64,000 nt of DNA from Lingula anatina (GCF_001039355.2 NW_019774981.1:269254-333253); one strand, 5' to 3'. Counted from the first letter of the stretch, positions 46,501-59,600 are shown. Notes: generated by a model from the letters alone, not told the origin. A program made the numbers and translations.

Positions 46501-49500
46501 CGGATTAAAGATCTTTCTGATGTGAGTTTGAGTGGGAAATAATCTATAAAATCTACTCCACAGTTTTTCTGCTTTCTCTCAGATCACCATGGAAGCCATG
46601 AAGAGTGATGTGGATGAGGTATCTCTGCAGGGTATAGAGTTCTGGTCCAGTGTTTGTGATGAAGAAGTGGATTTGGCCATAGAGGCTTCAGAAGTAAGGG
46701 CATTAGAATTACAAATACAATCTTATCAAACTTAATTTGATAATATTGCTATCATATTTTCTGATAATATACTTAACTATTTGGTATGCTGTAATACAAT
46801 AGACACTTGAATATGCCTCTAATGTAATAATAATAATAGTGGGGCTAAAATATTATCAGAAAGTAACATATTCTCGTATTTCATACAGTATTCATTATTT
46901 TCATCTTATTATATCTGAGCTGGTGATATCAAAGAGACATTGCCTCTAAGATGTCCAATATTTTCAGGCTGCTGAGCAGGGCAGACCCCCAGAAAGGACC
47001 AGTAGGTTTTATGCAAAAGGCGCCCTTCAGTATTTAATTCCCATCCTAACCCAGGTCCTCACAAAACAGGTAATTTGATGCTGGTCATTCAGGCAGATTG
47101 ATTCAGAGCTGGTTTGTGATAATACCAGATTATACTGCCAGTAATATATATAAGAAATTATCCTATGTCAGTTATTAGGGAAAAATAAGTTTCAAGTGGT
47201 AGTGAAACAAATATGAATATTTTCATGAGTAGATATCCTTCTTATCATCCACTTTGAAACTTAAACTATGTCCTTTCACGTTCTCTAATTGAAAGTTGTG
47301 CATAGTATTGCAATCTAAAAGAATATGAGCTAGTATAGAAGATGGCAGATTTTAAGAATGGACTTTTTTTGTCTTCCAGGAAGAGTTTGATGACGATGAC
47401 GACTGGAACCCTTGTAAAGCAGCAGGAGTGTGTCTGATGTTAATGGCGACGTGTTGTGAGGACGACGTAGTCCCTCTGGTCCTCCCCTTTGTAAAAGACA
47501 ATATCCAGAGTCCAGACTGGAGGTTTAGAGATGCTGCAGTTATGGCCTTTGGTAAGTCTCACACAGGCTGTTATAAGGTTATTTTTACAGTCTGTACCAA
47601 AAGCATTTGAAGCTACAAAACCTGTAGGCAATCACCAGCTTAAAGTGGATTTGGGTTATAGGAAATATAATATTTAAACTCAAGCCCAGTGCCTGTAGGT
47701 GGGCAATTGCCTCTAGCTAGTGCCTGTTGGTGTTAACTGTTTTCAGTGAAGTGGCATACTCATTACAAAAATTAGCTACTGCAACAAGATTACTTGCATT
47801 CCGTCAATTTTTTGTAAGGCTTCATTGAAATGTTTTAGCATATATAAGCAAATTAAATGTTATAGATTGTGCCTCATTTTATTCATATTTTATATTATGG
47901 ATATATATTTTATTTTTTACTCAGAAAAGGATGATGTATTTAAACATTTTCTTCTGTTTAGGCTCAATTTTGGAAGGCCCAGATCCTCAGAACCTTAAAC
48001 CTATTGTAGAACAAGCCATGCCAATGCTGATCAACCTTCTAAAGGATCCCAGCGTAGTGGTACGAGATACTGCAGCCTGGACGGTGGGGCGTGTGTGTGA
48101 ATTGCTACCTGACGCCGTGGTCAATGAAGTGGTACTGAAACCACTGCTGCAAGCTCTCGTGGAAGGTCTCCAGTCTGAGCCCAGGGTGGCCTCTAATGTC
48201 TGCTGGGTAAGCATCAAGACGTGATGGAATAGCGTCTGCTGGCTGTGGCATGTTTTAAAAGAATGAAAGGATAAAATTTGAGAAAAAGAAAGTGGTTTTA
48301 CTGGTTTGCTTAAGATGTGTACTTGAAGAACAATTTTCTTTTGCCTGCTTGATTGAATTATATAAAATGTTTGCCCATTGTATTTCAGAAAAAAAGATAA
48401 TATATTTGTGGATTTTTTTTCTTTGGTTCTTCGATAAATATAACACATAAAATTATTTCTTTTTTCCCCAGGCATTCTCCAGTCTTGCTGAAGCTGCCTA
48501 TGAGTCTGTGGAAATCCCAGATGACGCTGAGGAGCCAGATACCTACCCACTGTCTGAGTACTTTGAGGCCATCATACAGAGGCTTCTAGAAACCACAGAC
48601 AGGTAGGGCAGAGCACAGAGTCAGTTAAGTCAGAGATGTTAGCTTCTGGCCCTATGACAAGATTTTCTTTGAAGTGGGGTCTGTAAAACTTTGTAATTTG
48701 TTCACTCACAGTTTGTGTTTTGGGCCAGAAGATTCCAAGGCCTACCTATCAAAAATGATGTTGATATAAAAGTTTTTCATACACATTAAGTCAGTTAATG
48801 GAAATGAACTTTTTAAGTATCATCAGGTGAATAAGAAAGTTTATCTTGGTGTTCTGAGCTAACTCTTGTCTACTAGATAGAGACGAGTGTAAAGATGTTG
48901 TACCGTACATAAAATTGATCAGTTATGAAGGTCAGTTTTGATCAGGCTAAATCTGTTCAGCTATTTGGCTAATTTCTTTTTATCCAGCCATGGTAGAGAT
49001 AGAAGAAAGTTATCTTTGTATGGTTATTTAGAACAGTGTTTATTTTTGTCTTATTTTAAACATGTATTTAAATGTCTTCAACAGAAATGATGGCAGCCAG
49101 CACAATCTGAGAAGTGCAGCATATGAGGCTTTGATGGAAATGGTGAAAAATAGTCCAAAGGTACAGAATTAAATTAAATGTACTGTTCTGTTATTCTGAA
49201 ATGAATATTGATTAATTAATTCATCTAGTGCATTTAATTTTCAATAGGACTTCTTCATAATATTCTTGTATTCAACTGATTGCTCCTTGATAGTTATTCT
49301 TGATCCTGATTTATTTATTGATGAGCTCAAAGGTCTGTTAATGTGACTGCGTATGGACATGGAATAGTTTTTGTAAATTGCACTGTTGAAATAAGTTTCT
49401 TTTTATCTTTAGGATTGTTATGTCACAGTTCAGAAGACGACATTGGTGATATTGGAAAGGTTGCAGAGAGTCTTACAAATGGAAGTGAGTAAAAATCATT

Positions 49501-52500
49501 GAGCTGGTGCTGTAAATATTCTATATTAAAATTTAAAAAAGGAATAATGTTCTGGCTTTCTTAATCATTTTAAAAAGGAAATCTGGTCACAAGGCAATCA
49601 AGCCATTTCTTTCTACTTTTTTTTTTACAACCCAAAATCATGTCAGAATATTCTATAAATAGAAGTTGATCTATAGGTCTATTTGCACACATTATCTGTG
49701 TGATTGCAAGAGCGTTGTCCATATTCCAGGGCCACATCACGTCCAGTAATGACCGTGTCCAGTATAATGATCTGCAGTCCCTGCTGTGTGCCACACTCCA
49801 GGTAATTATAATACTCCAGCATATTAGTAAGGTTCTGTGTTTTCTGTTAATTCAGAATCCAAATGTCAAGTACACGTTAAGGATGGGGCTTTTCTGTCCG
49901 TTTATCTTGAAAAGAAAGTGAAAAGAAGCTGGATTTTAACATAATTTTTGAAGGAGGCCTTTAATGGCGTTTTTTGAGGGACAGGTTTACCTTTATTTGT
50001 TTTTCCCCCAGATCGTGCCGAAGCTTCAAGAGGATTCTTCTTTTACAGACAACTTCACATCACACTGACCTTTTATTCTGCATCTCTGAGAGACTTGAGA
50101 ATTTTGGGTTTTCATTATGACTGAATTGTGTAAGATGATGAAATGTGTATCCAAACTCTACCACAAAAAGTCTTAACTGTACAAAGTATATAATCATATC
50201 TTTCTCCTCCCCAGAGCGTCCTGAGGAAGGTGACACCAGAGGACGCCCCCCACATCTCGGACCCCATCATGACAGCCCTGCTACAGATGTTACAGAACTC
50301 CTCAGGCAGGGCAGGCGGTGTACAGGAGGATGTGCTTCTGGCTATGTCCACTCTGGTGGAAGGTGAGGGGATCAGGGTCATATTGGGTGTGGACTCAGGT
50401 TGTACTAAAACTATAGCGTGCTCTCTAAGGGTGTCTCTTCAATTTTTGACATGATTACTTAGAGTGGTCATTGTGATATGATGTTAACATGAGTCTTAAG
50501 TTAATCTAGTACTTTCATTTTGTTAATCTAGTACTTTCATCTTGCTGTTGTGACTTGGAAAAAAGCCAGTTATTGATATAAAAGGTTTTCTTGTGTAACA
50601 GCTTCTTGAAGTAAAGGTGATTTGGTCAAACAAATCCTTTCAATCCCAATTTGTAATGGTTGTTCATACAGCTGATACTACTGAGATGCTTTTTCGTTGT
50701 TTTGACAGTCATGCCCCTGTTTATTCAAGTCCTTCATCTCTTATTTATGGTATTGATTAATTCATCAATTTATGTATTTATTTCAGTCTTAGGAGAACAG
50801 TTCATCAAATATATGGATGCATTTAAGCCGTACTTACTGGTAGCTCTGAAAAACCATGCAGAATATCAAGTAAGAGCTATTTATATTCAAGTATCTATTT
50901 AAGTTACAAATATATAATTCTTTGTAAAGTATTGGGTAGTCTTTTTTTTCCATGAATAATGTACATGAGCATGGCAATTTGTCTTTATAAGAATTTTTTT
51001 CAAAAGGAAAGGATAAATGACTTTTGAAAAACTGGATGATTATTGTATATTGGAAATGTGGTAGGAAAATAAAGATTATTCAACTTACAGGGTGTACAGA
51101 AACTTTCCGCATGTATTTGATGGTGTTTGACAGTTCTCTTTCTCTGTTCCTTGTAGGTGTGTCTGGCAGCAGTTGGCCTTACAGGAGATATATGCAGAGC
51201 TTTAGGAAACAACGTCCTGGCATATTGCGATGAGCTGATGACTGTACTATTGGAAAACTTAGGGGTAAGAGGTTCTGGGTGTTTCATTAACTGGTTTTGG
51301 TAATCTGCAACATTTACTCTGTCCCCATGGCTACTGTGAACTATAAATCTAAAAAACGTCGTGTTTCAAGTAAGTCATCTAAAAAGGAATTGTCTTTTTA
51401 AATAACAAGATATTATGATAGTAAAGGTAACTTTGTTCTCTGGTTTTTCCTACAGGATACAAGTGTTCATAGGTCCGTGAAGCCTCAGATATTGTCCGTG
51501 TTTGGGGACATAGCTCTAGCCATTGGGCCGGAGTTCAAGAAGTACCTGGATGTAGCTCTCGGCACACTGAAACAGGCCTCAGAAGCACAAGTAGACAAGG
51601 TAAGAAAGCACAGACTATAGCTTCTTTAATTGCTATTAGATAATTTGTCACTTTGACAGCCTATAAAGAGTTGGATAAATGCAACAACATAGTTACACAA
51701 TCAGATAAAATTACTAATTGATAAGTATAGGGATATTGATAGATTTTAAGAACCAAAATGAAGTTCCATCATATAAAATATAAATTGAATAACTTAAAAA
51801 TTTAAAAGTTCTGCAGTCACTTTTGAAGCTTGTCTAAAATGTACTTTCCTAATTTTATGGCCTGATTTAAGACTCGAAAGATCTGCTATATTTAATAGGC
51901 ATATTACAGAGGAACAAAGCTAAGATTTGGGGTTACTCCATGCATATATCCTTTAAATGCCAGAATAATCAGTCTACTCAAGACAGCATGCTGTATGCAT
52001 GGGAGTCCAACCCCCTTGTACTTAGTAAGAAATACCAAGTGCTATCTCTGCACCGTGTGTGTATATTTTCCAGACTGACTATGACATGATAGACTATCTG
52101 AATGAGCTGAGGGAGGGATGTCTGGAGGCCTACACTGGAATAGTGCAGGGGTTGAAAGGTGACGGAGAACAGCCTAATCGTAAGTACCTCACAGTACCTA
52201 TACTCTAGACCAGTCTATGGTTCCTCTCAAACCTAGTTCTGCATGTGACATTGAATTTTGCAGGGTTGAGATTTCCCCCCGGATTTCTGACTTTGGGAGC
52301 CAAAAGTGTCATTGGCTTAAGCGGACCCCTGGACCCAACGCCATATTTTCCGATTTTTTTCACTTAATGGCAATCTCATCCCTGGTTTTATTAGACAACT
52401 TTGAGTGTTTAAGATATCCTTTCTCAGCATTAAAAATATCTATATTTTCACAAATTCAGTAGGTTATTATCTGTAAATTTATCATTAAAAATTCTGTTCC

Positions 52501-53193
52501 AGCTGATGTGAATTTAGTTCAGCCACACGTGCCTCACATGATCTCCTTCATAGAGCACATATTCCAAGACGAAGACCACACTGACGGCAACATTGCAGCA
52601 AGCAGTGGATTGGTCGGGTAAATATGCAGAATTACAAATATTTAGAACATGCATGATGATGAACAAATACACCATTTATTTATATTGCAGAATTACAAAT
52701 ATTTAGAACATGCATGATGATTAACAAATACACCATTTATTTATATTCTTGGGTTATGTTATAGTGTTTTAGTTGTATATTCAGTGTTATGGCATTACTA
52801 AACTTGAATAGCAAGAGCTGTCAGTGGTAACTTCAGGTGATTGTTACTTTTGGCATGTGCTTGGTCTTCTTGGGCGTCCTGTTGTTCATACATCCTTTTG
52901 ATAAATGCCGAGGGCCAGTGAACAGCTTTAAGATTATATTTGGAGGAATGTTGGTAACTTGATATGAAAAATGCCCATTTGAGCCATTTCATAGATGGGA
53001 GTTCCTAATTGCTGTGTTCTGTTCCAGTGATCTGGTTTGTGCCTATGGTGAGGCCATCCTACCTCTGGTGGACAAGGGTGCCATCACCAACCTGCTGACC
53101 AAGGGGCGCAGGTCCAAGACCAACAAAACCAAGGCTCTGTCCACCTGGGCCACAAAGGAAATACGAAAACTCAAAAATACATCGTCTTGGTAA
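43511..53193 (+). CDS. KPNB1: Importin subunit beta-1 (karyopherin beta-1)
   Basis: Exons: 43511-43550, 43714-43772, 44589-44771, 45095-45295, 45508-45584, 45782-45857, 46067-46216, 46583-46693, 46968-47069, 47380-47551, 47962-48206, 48472-48602, 49085-49160, 49413-49484, 49730-49801, 50215-50362, 50787-50869, 51157-51264, 51456-51599, 52074-52179, 52503-52617, 53028-53193. The product has 878 residues, close to the 876 of human. It is a HEAT-repeat solenoid that carries cargo, directly or through importin alpha, through the nuclear pore and releases it on RanGTP binding. Near-invariant stretches are present: [49 protein letters not shown] and [14 protein letters not shown]. The acidic RanGTP/alpha-sensing loop ([16 protein letters not shown], from residue 334) is also present. 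The start ATG matches the family N-terminus ([13 protein letters not shown]). No lesion is visible. A duplicated donor and a possible truncating exon are listed separately. Confidence 0.97.
44264..44392. mobile_element. MITE-like repeat, copy 1
   Basis: About 129 bp bounded by cagggatga and its inverse tcatccttg, with an internal phrase ttgggagccaaaa and cattggcct. It is a diverged sister of 52261-52384. In KPNB1 intron 2. Confidence 0.6.
46171..46297 (+). repeat. 62-bp tandem duplication of the KPNB1 exon 7 donor
   Basis: 46171-46232 (end of exon 7 plus donor) is repeated at 46233-46294 with three or four differences. The copy retains the coding end (tatggagcactatatggggc) and the gtaagtatattgta donor. 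Use of the second donor at 46279 would read through the first into GTA AGT ATA TTG TAA. Confidence 0.92.
50012..50068 (+). other. Possible alternative truncating exon of KPNB1
   Basis: An excellent acceptor (long T/C tract, cccccag) opens a frame in the phase left by exon 15. It encodes [18 protein letters not shown] then TGA, and would end importin beta at 607 residues. Human KPNB1 has no such segment. It could be an alternative last exon, an NMD-triggering exon, or chance. Confidence 0.35.
52261..52384. mobile_element. MITE-like repeat, copy 2
   Basis: 124 bp bounded by cagggttgagatt and aatctcatccctg (inverted, about 12 of 13 matching). It shares ttgggagccaaaa, cattggctt and ggacccaacg with 44264-44392. 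In KPNB1 intron 20. Confidence 0.7.
52620..52745. repeat. Short ~64-bp direct repeat in KPNB1 intron 21
   Basis: The phrase atatgcagaattacaaatat..ttagaacatgcatgatgat..aacaaatacaccatttattt occurs twice in tandem with one or two differences, just after the exon 21 donor. Confidence 0.85.
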
Positions 53194-56100
53194 GTCCTTT
53201 ACTTCATGTGGAGCACTTTACGGTGACTTATGAAATATTGAGGTTAAGAAATAGTGGTTAATCTCTAGGTGATGAGTTTGAAGAAATAAGATTTTTTTTT
53301 TTTTTGATTAGTCGGGTTAATCATTAGCTTATAGGCATGTCATTTGTGTGTTTGATGGCATGAATGATCTAGCTGTGAGTCATGTAATTTGAAATTTTCT
53401 AGTTGCCTAGTTTACAGTCTGTTTCTGAAAACTTGACAAAAAGTGTTTTCTGTTTTACAATAAATGCCGATAGGTTATTGCATACAGTACTGGTTTAAAA
53501 GAAAAATGTTTGATTTTCAGAGAACAACATTTGATGCATTGGACAAACTGAAGATGAGCCCAAGGAGAGAGGAGTTTCGTGGCTCAACGAATGCGAGGTG
53601 TGTGCGTGAGTGTATGCATGGTGCCTCATACATCATTCTGATCATGATGAGAGTTGACAAGACAAGACAAGCAGTCTGCTGCTGCTGCTTCATTTGTCCT
53701 GGAAATAAAAGAGGGCACATATGGTTATATAACATTAAAACCCACCCTTACCTCCAGCACCAGAGCCGAGGTGATGGAACATACTGGATGCTGATTGTTA
53801 TCATGCCAGACTCTAATACACACGGACCTGGGTATGACGTCATCGTAATAACAGTTTTTAAAAAACTTGTTATGAGTTTTCAACCAGAAGCATCATCTGT
53901 GAGTGAATGAATGAGAGTGATCGATCACGCTGTATGCAGAGAGAGTGGTGGTAGTCTCTCTGTCTGAGGATTCTGTTCAACATATAATATTGAGAATCTC
54001 ACTGTGGAGAAGTGGAGGTGAATGATATCATTGAACTTTGTAATCAGTCGAGTGTGCTGCCTAGTAGACCCTGGGTAGTTTTTGGGACAGTTTAATCAAA
54101 CAGATAATGATAATATTGAATTGAGATCTTTGGTTTGGGAGGATTTAGGGGATACTCTGATCATGAGCACCAAATATTTTATTCTGACCAATGGACCTGA
54201 AAGTGCACCTAGAGTTTGGTTAGCATATAAAATTCCACCCATGGCTGGAAGTATTTGGGCAACATTTGCCTCTATATAATTAAACAACACATGACTTTTT
54301 GCCATCTTAAACCCAAAATCCAAAACGGTGTGTCATATTCAGATATATGACTAGTGTCAAAAGAAATTTATCTCAGAAAAACTTATGGCAAGATGAGCTC
54401 ATTCTGCTTCACAGATACTGCTACCTCTACGTAATAATGGTTAATGGCCACCTCGTCCACTGGTCACAGAATCGTAGGAATCGTCCGAGATAGCCCAATG
54501 GTTCTTATAACATAGCATGAAATTGGGTAAGATTTCATTGGATTTAGAGAAGTAGGATCAGAGATGACTCGGACAAGCAACTGCAGCGTGGGAAAAAATG
54601 TATTCAAGGATTTTTTTCCGGTTGAATTACGTTGCTTACCAAGGTGACATTCCAGCGCATAGTGTTTCCAAGTTATCGCTGAGAAGGTCTGCCCCACTAC
54701 ATGCAGTGTCTTGCAGGATTTCCATTGGTTGTCTCAGTAGAGAGGTGACTAGTTCCATGGTATTATTTCCTCCCGCATCCCCCCCACAGTGGTCACGGGG
54801 CTATAGAGATCATACGGATCTGGACCCATTGATGAGTGAATGCATGAATGTCCCCCATTCTTCATAGAACATGTGAGAATGTTGTTAGTGTAACTTGGTA
54901 CGATCATCTGTTCTGTCAAATGTATAAGTTTACTTTATTTGTATGTTATGTGTATGTTATGTATAGGTTTCCTCATGGATGGGACTGTAGTATATTAAAT
55001 GAACCTATCTTGAACTTGATACACTTACATCTCTTTATTCTCTTTTTGTGTAAAATACTGTAAATCGCTTGTTATGCAGGTGAGGCTACCAAAAATCTTG
55101 CTTGATCTTCAGTAAAACTTGTCACAAACTTGGAGAATATTTAAGTTGGCATAAAGATTGTCATTTCCTCTCTCCATGACTGGCATGAATTAAAGCAATT
55201 TGATTGTCTCTTGAATGCTTTGGCTGTTTATGCATTTCCCCCCGAGACGGTAGCCACCATAAATAGCAATTTTCTTGTTATTAGTTTGAAAGTGCATCAT
55301 ATTTATTGATATTTTACAATTGACAGACATACTGCACTTATTTTCATATTAAGGTAATATGTTCACAACATTGTCAAATAACACTGGCTTCAAATTGCAG
55401 TGTAACATGAAAAACAATGCTATCCTTAAAGTGTTACAGTGTAGTTTTACTACCAATTCTGAGTCTGATTTTGCCATTGAATCGGAACATTTGATGATAC
55501 TGTTGTGATTCTAAAATTTCAAGTTCTCAGGTCCTGATACGTTGTGTAAGCTAGTTAAAAGGACCATTAAGATGGTTTCCATAGAAACCAATTCTAGAGG
55601 TTGAATTAATAGCAGTGAATACTTTCCCTGTCTGCAGGCCAGATAATTTGCTACTTGGAAGTTTTTCTTGGTTCATTTCAGAACATTGCATATTCTGTTT
55701 CTCCAGTTACTCGGTTTACACAATGCAGTAGAGTAATTTGCCAAATGCATTAAAACTGTAAATTGCCTCAGTTTGTTTTCCTGCAGATTCTGATTTGTCA
55801 AAATATTTGAATAAACTATGTTATGCAGATGCTTTAATCGGATTGGAGTTCTTTTTTAAGCGTATGCACTGCTTTGAAAGTGTGTTTGACTTTGTTAAGA
55901 CTATTTACTTGCAATGCAACACTCCAATCAACAGCTGGGAAAATTTTCTAACGAAGACATCAGAATCCAGTCTTGCCTGACAAGTTTAAAATAAAACCAA
56001 AATGAAATTAAACTAACTTAGTGAAAAAATGTATCTTCTGATAAACAAACACATCACTTCAAATGATCTTTCAAATTCTAAAAATGACTGAAAAAGGAAA

Positions 56101-57325
56101 ATGTACACTTTTGGAAAATCTTGTCTGAGAACTGCAAAGGAACTGGTACATTTTAGTTTTCTTTAAACTCTAGGTCCATAATAAGGACATCTTGTTCCAA
56201 CAAGCCCATAGTTGCCAAGTGCTATTACAGATTGTAAGAAAACATGTCAGTTTTAAAAACTTGATGAATGTAGTTCAATATCCAGTAGTTTGTCACGCTG
56301 CTTTCATGTTGTCTTTGAAATTGATCCTTTTTGTCTTGAAGATTGCTGACATACTTCAAAATTCCTTCTTGATATCTGAAAAATAAATACCACGTAATTA
56401 TAATGAAATTTCAAAAAATTAAGAATCCAAATATATGTACAGGAATTCAAAAATGCTAATCTTTATAATTGTCTGAAACCTCCACTTGAGAAGACTAATT
56501 TCACTCCATTTTACATGTTTTCATATCACTTTCATCTTAAAAAAGCATAAAACTTGGAACTAATAGTACCTGAGACAGAAACTGCTCATTTACAAAAAGT
56601 CCAAAAAAATAAGAAGCTTAAATCTGCAAATTCTTGACTTGCTTGGCCGCTCCAGAAACTTACCACTTTGCTCTATAAGCTTGCCTTTCCAAGACCCCGC
56701 CAGCTTGTGAACAAATTTGTCAAATATTTCTGCATATTCTTTCAGGCTGGTTCTTTTATAGTCTAAAAGAAAACATCAATATTTCATTAAAAAAGAGAGA
56801 GAGAGAAATAAAGTAAAAAATCCAAGCTGGTGTTTTACATCAAAAAGTTGCTAAAACTGTTCATCTTAAAAAACTCTTTGCAGGATTTTCCTAAGGACAA
56901 AATAATTTTCTTCTTTTCATGGATCTTTTGCTCAACTCTCATTTGCACCATTTTAAATTTAAGAACTAAGATTTTAACAAGCAATTATTCATTTAGACCA
57001 CCATATCTACTGACATTTCAGAGGGAAATATCTCAATTAAAGTGCTTTATCACTTTTAAGATATGAATTGGGAAAGATAAGTAGCCTTGCACGATAGTTA
57101 GACACAAATGTGCCTTTGGAAGAAACTTTTATGAAAAACTTCTGTATTATTTCTANCTTGTCCTTGACCTCCTCTTGAACGTAACAGGATTACATAGACA
57201 AAGAAATCACTGAACTGTGTCAATCAGGTAGGCGTAAATGAACAGATGACACACATTAACGTTGAAGCAGATAAGCTGTGTAGCTCATATGAGAAAAAAA
57301 CTTTGGAAGTAAAGAGCACGTGAAA
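53194..57325 (+). other. KPNB1 3' flank, non-coding
   Basis: Frames of up to 148 codons occur but have biased, family-free translations. The KPNB1 stop TAA lies inside a gtaagt donor at 53190, and an acceptor (gattttcag) at 53519 could splice it away. The spliced form ends in TGA one codon earlier, so this may be a 3'UTR intron. One unresolved base (n) sits near 57156. Confidence 0.4.
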
Positions 57326-58862
57326 ATGAGCCGAAAGAGAGCGGAGAATGTTTCTGCTGAAGAGAAGGGATACATCTCAGAACAAATAAAGGAGAAGTCC
57401 AACATCATTGAATCAAAGAAAGCTCCGGTGAAATGTTGCGATTTCTCAATATATAGGGTGCTAATCGATCCTCTATCAGTGCTATGACCTCACGTGCTAT
57501 TTCTTTAGAAATTCTCAACCTGATTTTGAAATCTTTTTCATCATAGAAATCAAAATAATTAACCCTTGCTCGAAAAATGCGTCGGCGACGCTTCCAAATC
57601 GTTAAGTGCTCGAATATCACGCAAGTCTACGTCAGCCATTTTTTTTCCAAGCTACAGAGTTAAACCTGGGTCTGACCAGGTTTATTTTTAGACTTGGTCC
57701 GAGTCCATAATCCGGGTATCAAAAACTTAGACCTCAATTATGAAACACAAACCTGTCTAGACCAGGTTTAGAATGATGTTAAGCAAGGTTTTACTAGACC
57801 ACTGGTCCAATACTAAAACCTCCTTTGTGAAATGCAGGCAATTCCTAAACCTGGTGTAAACTCACTTTAGACCAGGTTTAACTTTAAACCTCCTTTATGA
57901 AATCGGCCGCGAAATTGTAACTTCTGAAGATACCGAAGATAAACCTTCTGAAGACACCGAAGATAAACCTGCTGAAGACAACAATTGCCTCAAAACTGCT
58001 TGGCAATGGTTTAAGAATTTTTTTGAAGGAGAACCCACTAAAGAAATCAACTATACTGTGCAGGTAAGTAATTTTGTCGAACTTAAAATATTTCCCCATT
58101 GAAGCAATAGACTTGTCTTTTATTCGAATTTATTCAACGATTTCTACACTTAAAACGGTTCATATTGACCCATTTTGTAACTTAGTTGACTCACTGATAG
58201 CATGGCAGAAAGCTGACTGTGATGCAATATATACCCAATGGTCTCTCTATCCACCCCCAGTAGCCCTTTGCACTGTGTCAATTGCACTTGTTGCACACAC
58301 CAGTACTCATAACACACACACACACGCACACAAAAAGCACCCACGTGCGATGCAAGGTCTACAAGGATGGATAGTGTAAAATTATTGTACAATGTATTTT
58401 AGCACTGTTTCTCAGTTAGATATACATGTACATGTCACATTGGTACGGGATAAAAATTCTTGCAAAATTCCCTTTATTTGTTTCTACTGCACCAAGGCTT
58501 ACATAAAGACGTGTACTGAATAGTACCATTGTTCTTATAACATTTTTTTTTTTTTTTTTTACTTTTAGAAGAAAGTTAGAGAAATCAACAAAACTACTCT
58601 GTGACATTTAATTGTGAAGTGGGTTGGAAATGAGGGTACAGTAGATACCTACGAATCACAGGGATTAAGAGAACTTCTACAGCATGCAATTTCCTCCCTG
58701 GAAAAGCAACCAAAAGAAGTTTGGACTAACTCTGAGCTGGTGATATACGACAAAGAGGGGAGGGTGTTTAGTGTTTATTCTGGTGATGCAACAAATAAGT
58801 TTCTCTTGTCACACAACGGGAGAAATGAACCACAGTTAAAGCCAGTAAAGGAGTTTTTCTGA
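57326..58862 (+). pseudogene. Myb/SANT-like DNA-binding domain gene, interrupted
   Basis: 57326-57421 encodes MSRKRAENVSAEEKGYISEQ and on to NIIESKK, the start of a Myb/SANT-like domain of the NAIF1/Harbinger-partner type. After a 489-bp foreign insert the frame resumes at 57911 with an acidic linker (SEDTEDKP repeated) and KTAWQWFKNFFEG, matching the third helix region of such domains. It ends in phase 0 at a gtaagt donor (58063). Exon 2 starts at 58569 (KKVREINKTTL), meets TGA (58602-58604) and continues in the same frame to 58862 (VKWVGNEGTVDTYESQGLRE onward). The gene therefore carries an insertion and a nonsense codon (one C-to-T change from CGA). The tail is unfamiliar. It is probably a dead host or transposon-derived gene. 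Confidence 0.65.
57422..57910 (-). mobile_element. Truncated PIF/Harbinger insertion with HARBI1 5' fragment
   Basis: The minus strand reads MADVDLRDIRALNDLEA (ATG at 57639), shifts frame near 57590, then continues RRRRIFRARVNYFDFYDEK, IRLRISKEIAREVIALIEDR and NRNISPEL, the N-terminal part of a HARBI1-type transposase. It stops abruptly at about 57423. The outer end is rich in copies of the palindromic aaacctggtctagaccaggttt type and finishes in aacctcctttatgaaatcgg, reminiscent of Harbinger termini. The catalytic DDE part and the other end are missing. Confidence 0.7.
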
Positions 58863-58988
58863 GGAAAATCAAAACACTGTATTTTTGTGAAGTTAATTAT
58901 AAACAAATGCACTGTTGTTAATGAAAATTAAAAGAAAAGTTTTCCTTTGGCAAATTCAATCATTTTATGAATATTCTATGTTTGCAGA
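58778..58988. repeat. Duplicated end of the Myb-like locus
   Basis: Similar, with indels, to 62428-62638: ttctggtgatgcaacaaata against ttctggtgacgcatcaaata, then matching blocks through caattcaatcattttat. The copy at 62.4 kb has lost the reading frame. Confidence 0.8.
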
Positions 58989-59029
58989 GACATCGACCTG
59001 AACACTGCTGCACAAATGACTCGTGAGTC

Positions 59030-59600
59030 TAGTCTGTTTTGGATGAAGCAGAGCACCTGAATCATTTGAAAACATAAAGTAGCTAACAAGGGCAATAATT
59101 TTCCTGTTTGATTTTGTTGCACCTTGTGACTTATTGTTTCATTATCAGGAAAAAATAAGTCTTGACTTTTAATTGTCTTGGGTTGTTGCAAACAGTAAAT
59201 TTAGATGTTATTTGATAAGTTATTAAGCTCCAACGTCTTCTATGTCAATAACCCTTGCCTTTTGTTTTAGGTTGTTTTAAACAATAACGTTAGGTATTAT
59301 TATTTCGTTATCAGGGCAAAGTACACCTCCTTTGTCAATAATGCTTGGCTTTTAATTGTCTTGGGTTCTTTAAAACAATAACATTAGATATTAATAAAGT
59401 TATGCGCCATTTTCGTCGCAGAATGTATTGCCACAGAGGACTGTAACTTAATGTTAACTTTGCTTGAACTATGCCATAACTATGATTGAATACGCCAATT
59501 GATTCTACGCCAGACGTAATCCTCATTGGTCAAAAGAAAGTTTATCAATGAAAGTTATTAAAAGGTTTTCGTAATCATGCAACGCACTGTCGGTGTTACT
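59030..59600. repeat. Diverged block repeated at 61.7-62.0 and 62.7-62.9 kb
   Basis: gtagctaacaagggcaataattttcctgttt, the aacaataacgttag motif and ttatttcgttatca recur at 61720-61985. cgtaatcct..tatcaatgaa..gtaatc..gca..gcactgtc recurs at 62765-62835. Non-coding. Confidence 0.7.

Noticed and set aside
53464-53910. 148-codon plus-strand frame after KPNB1
   Set aside because: No family similarity and Cys/Met-rich random-looking sequence. It more likely lies in the KPNB1 3' region.
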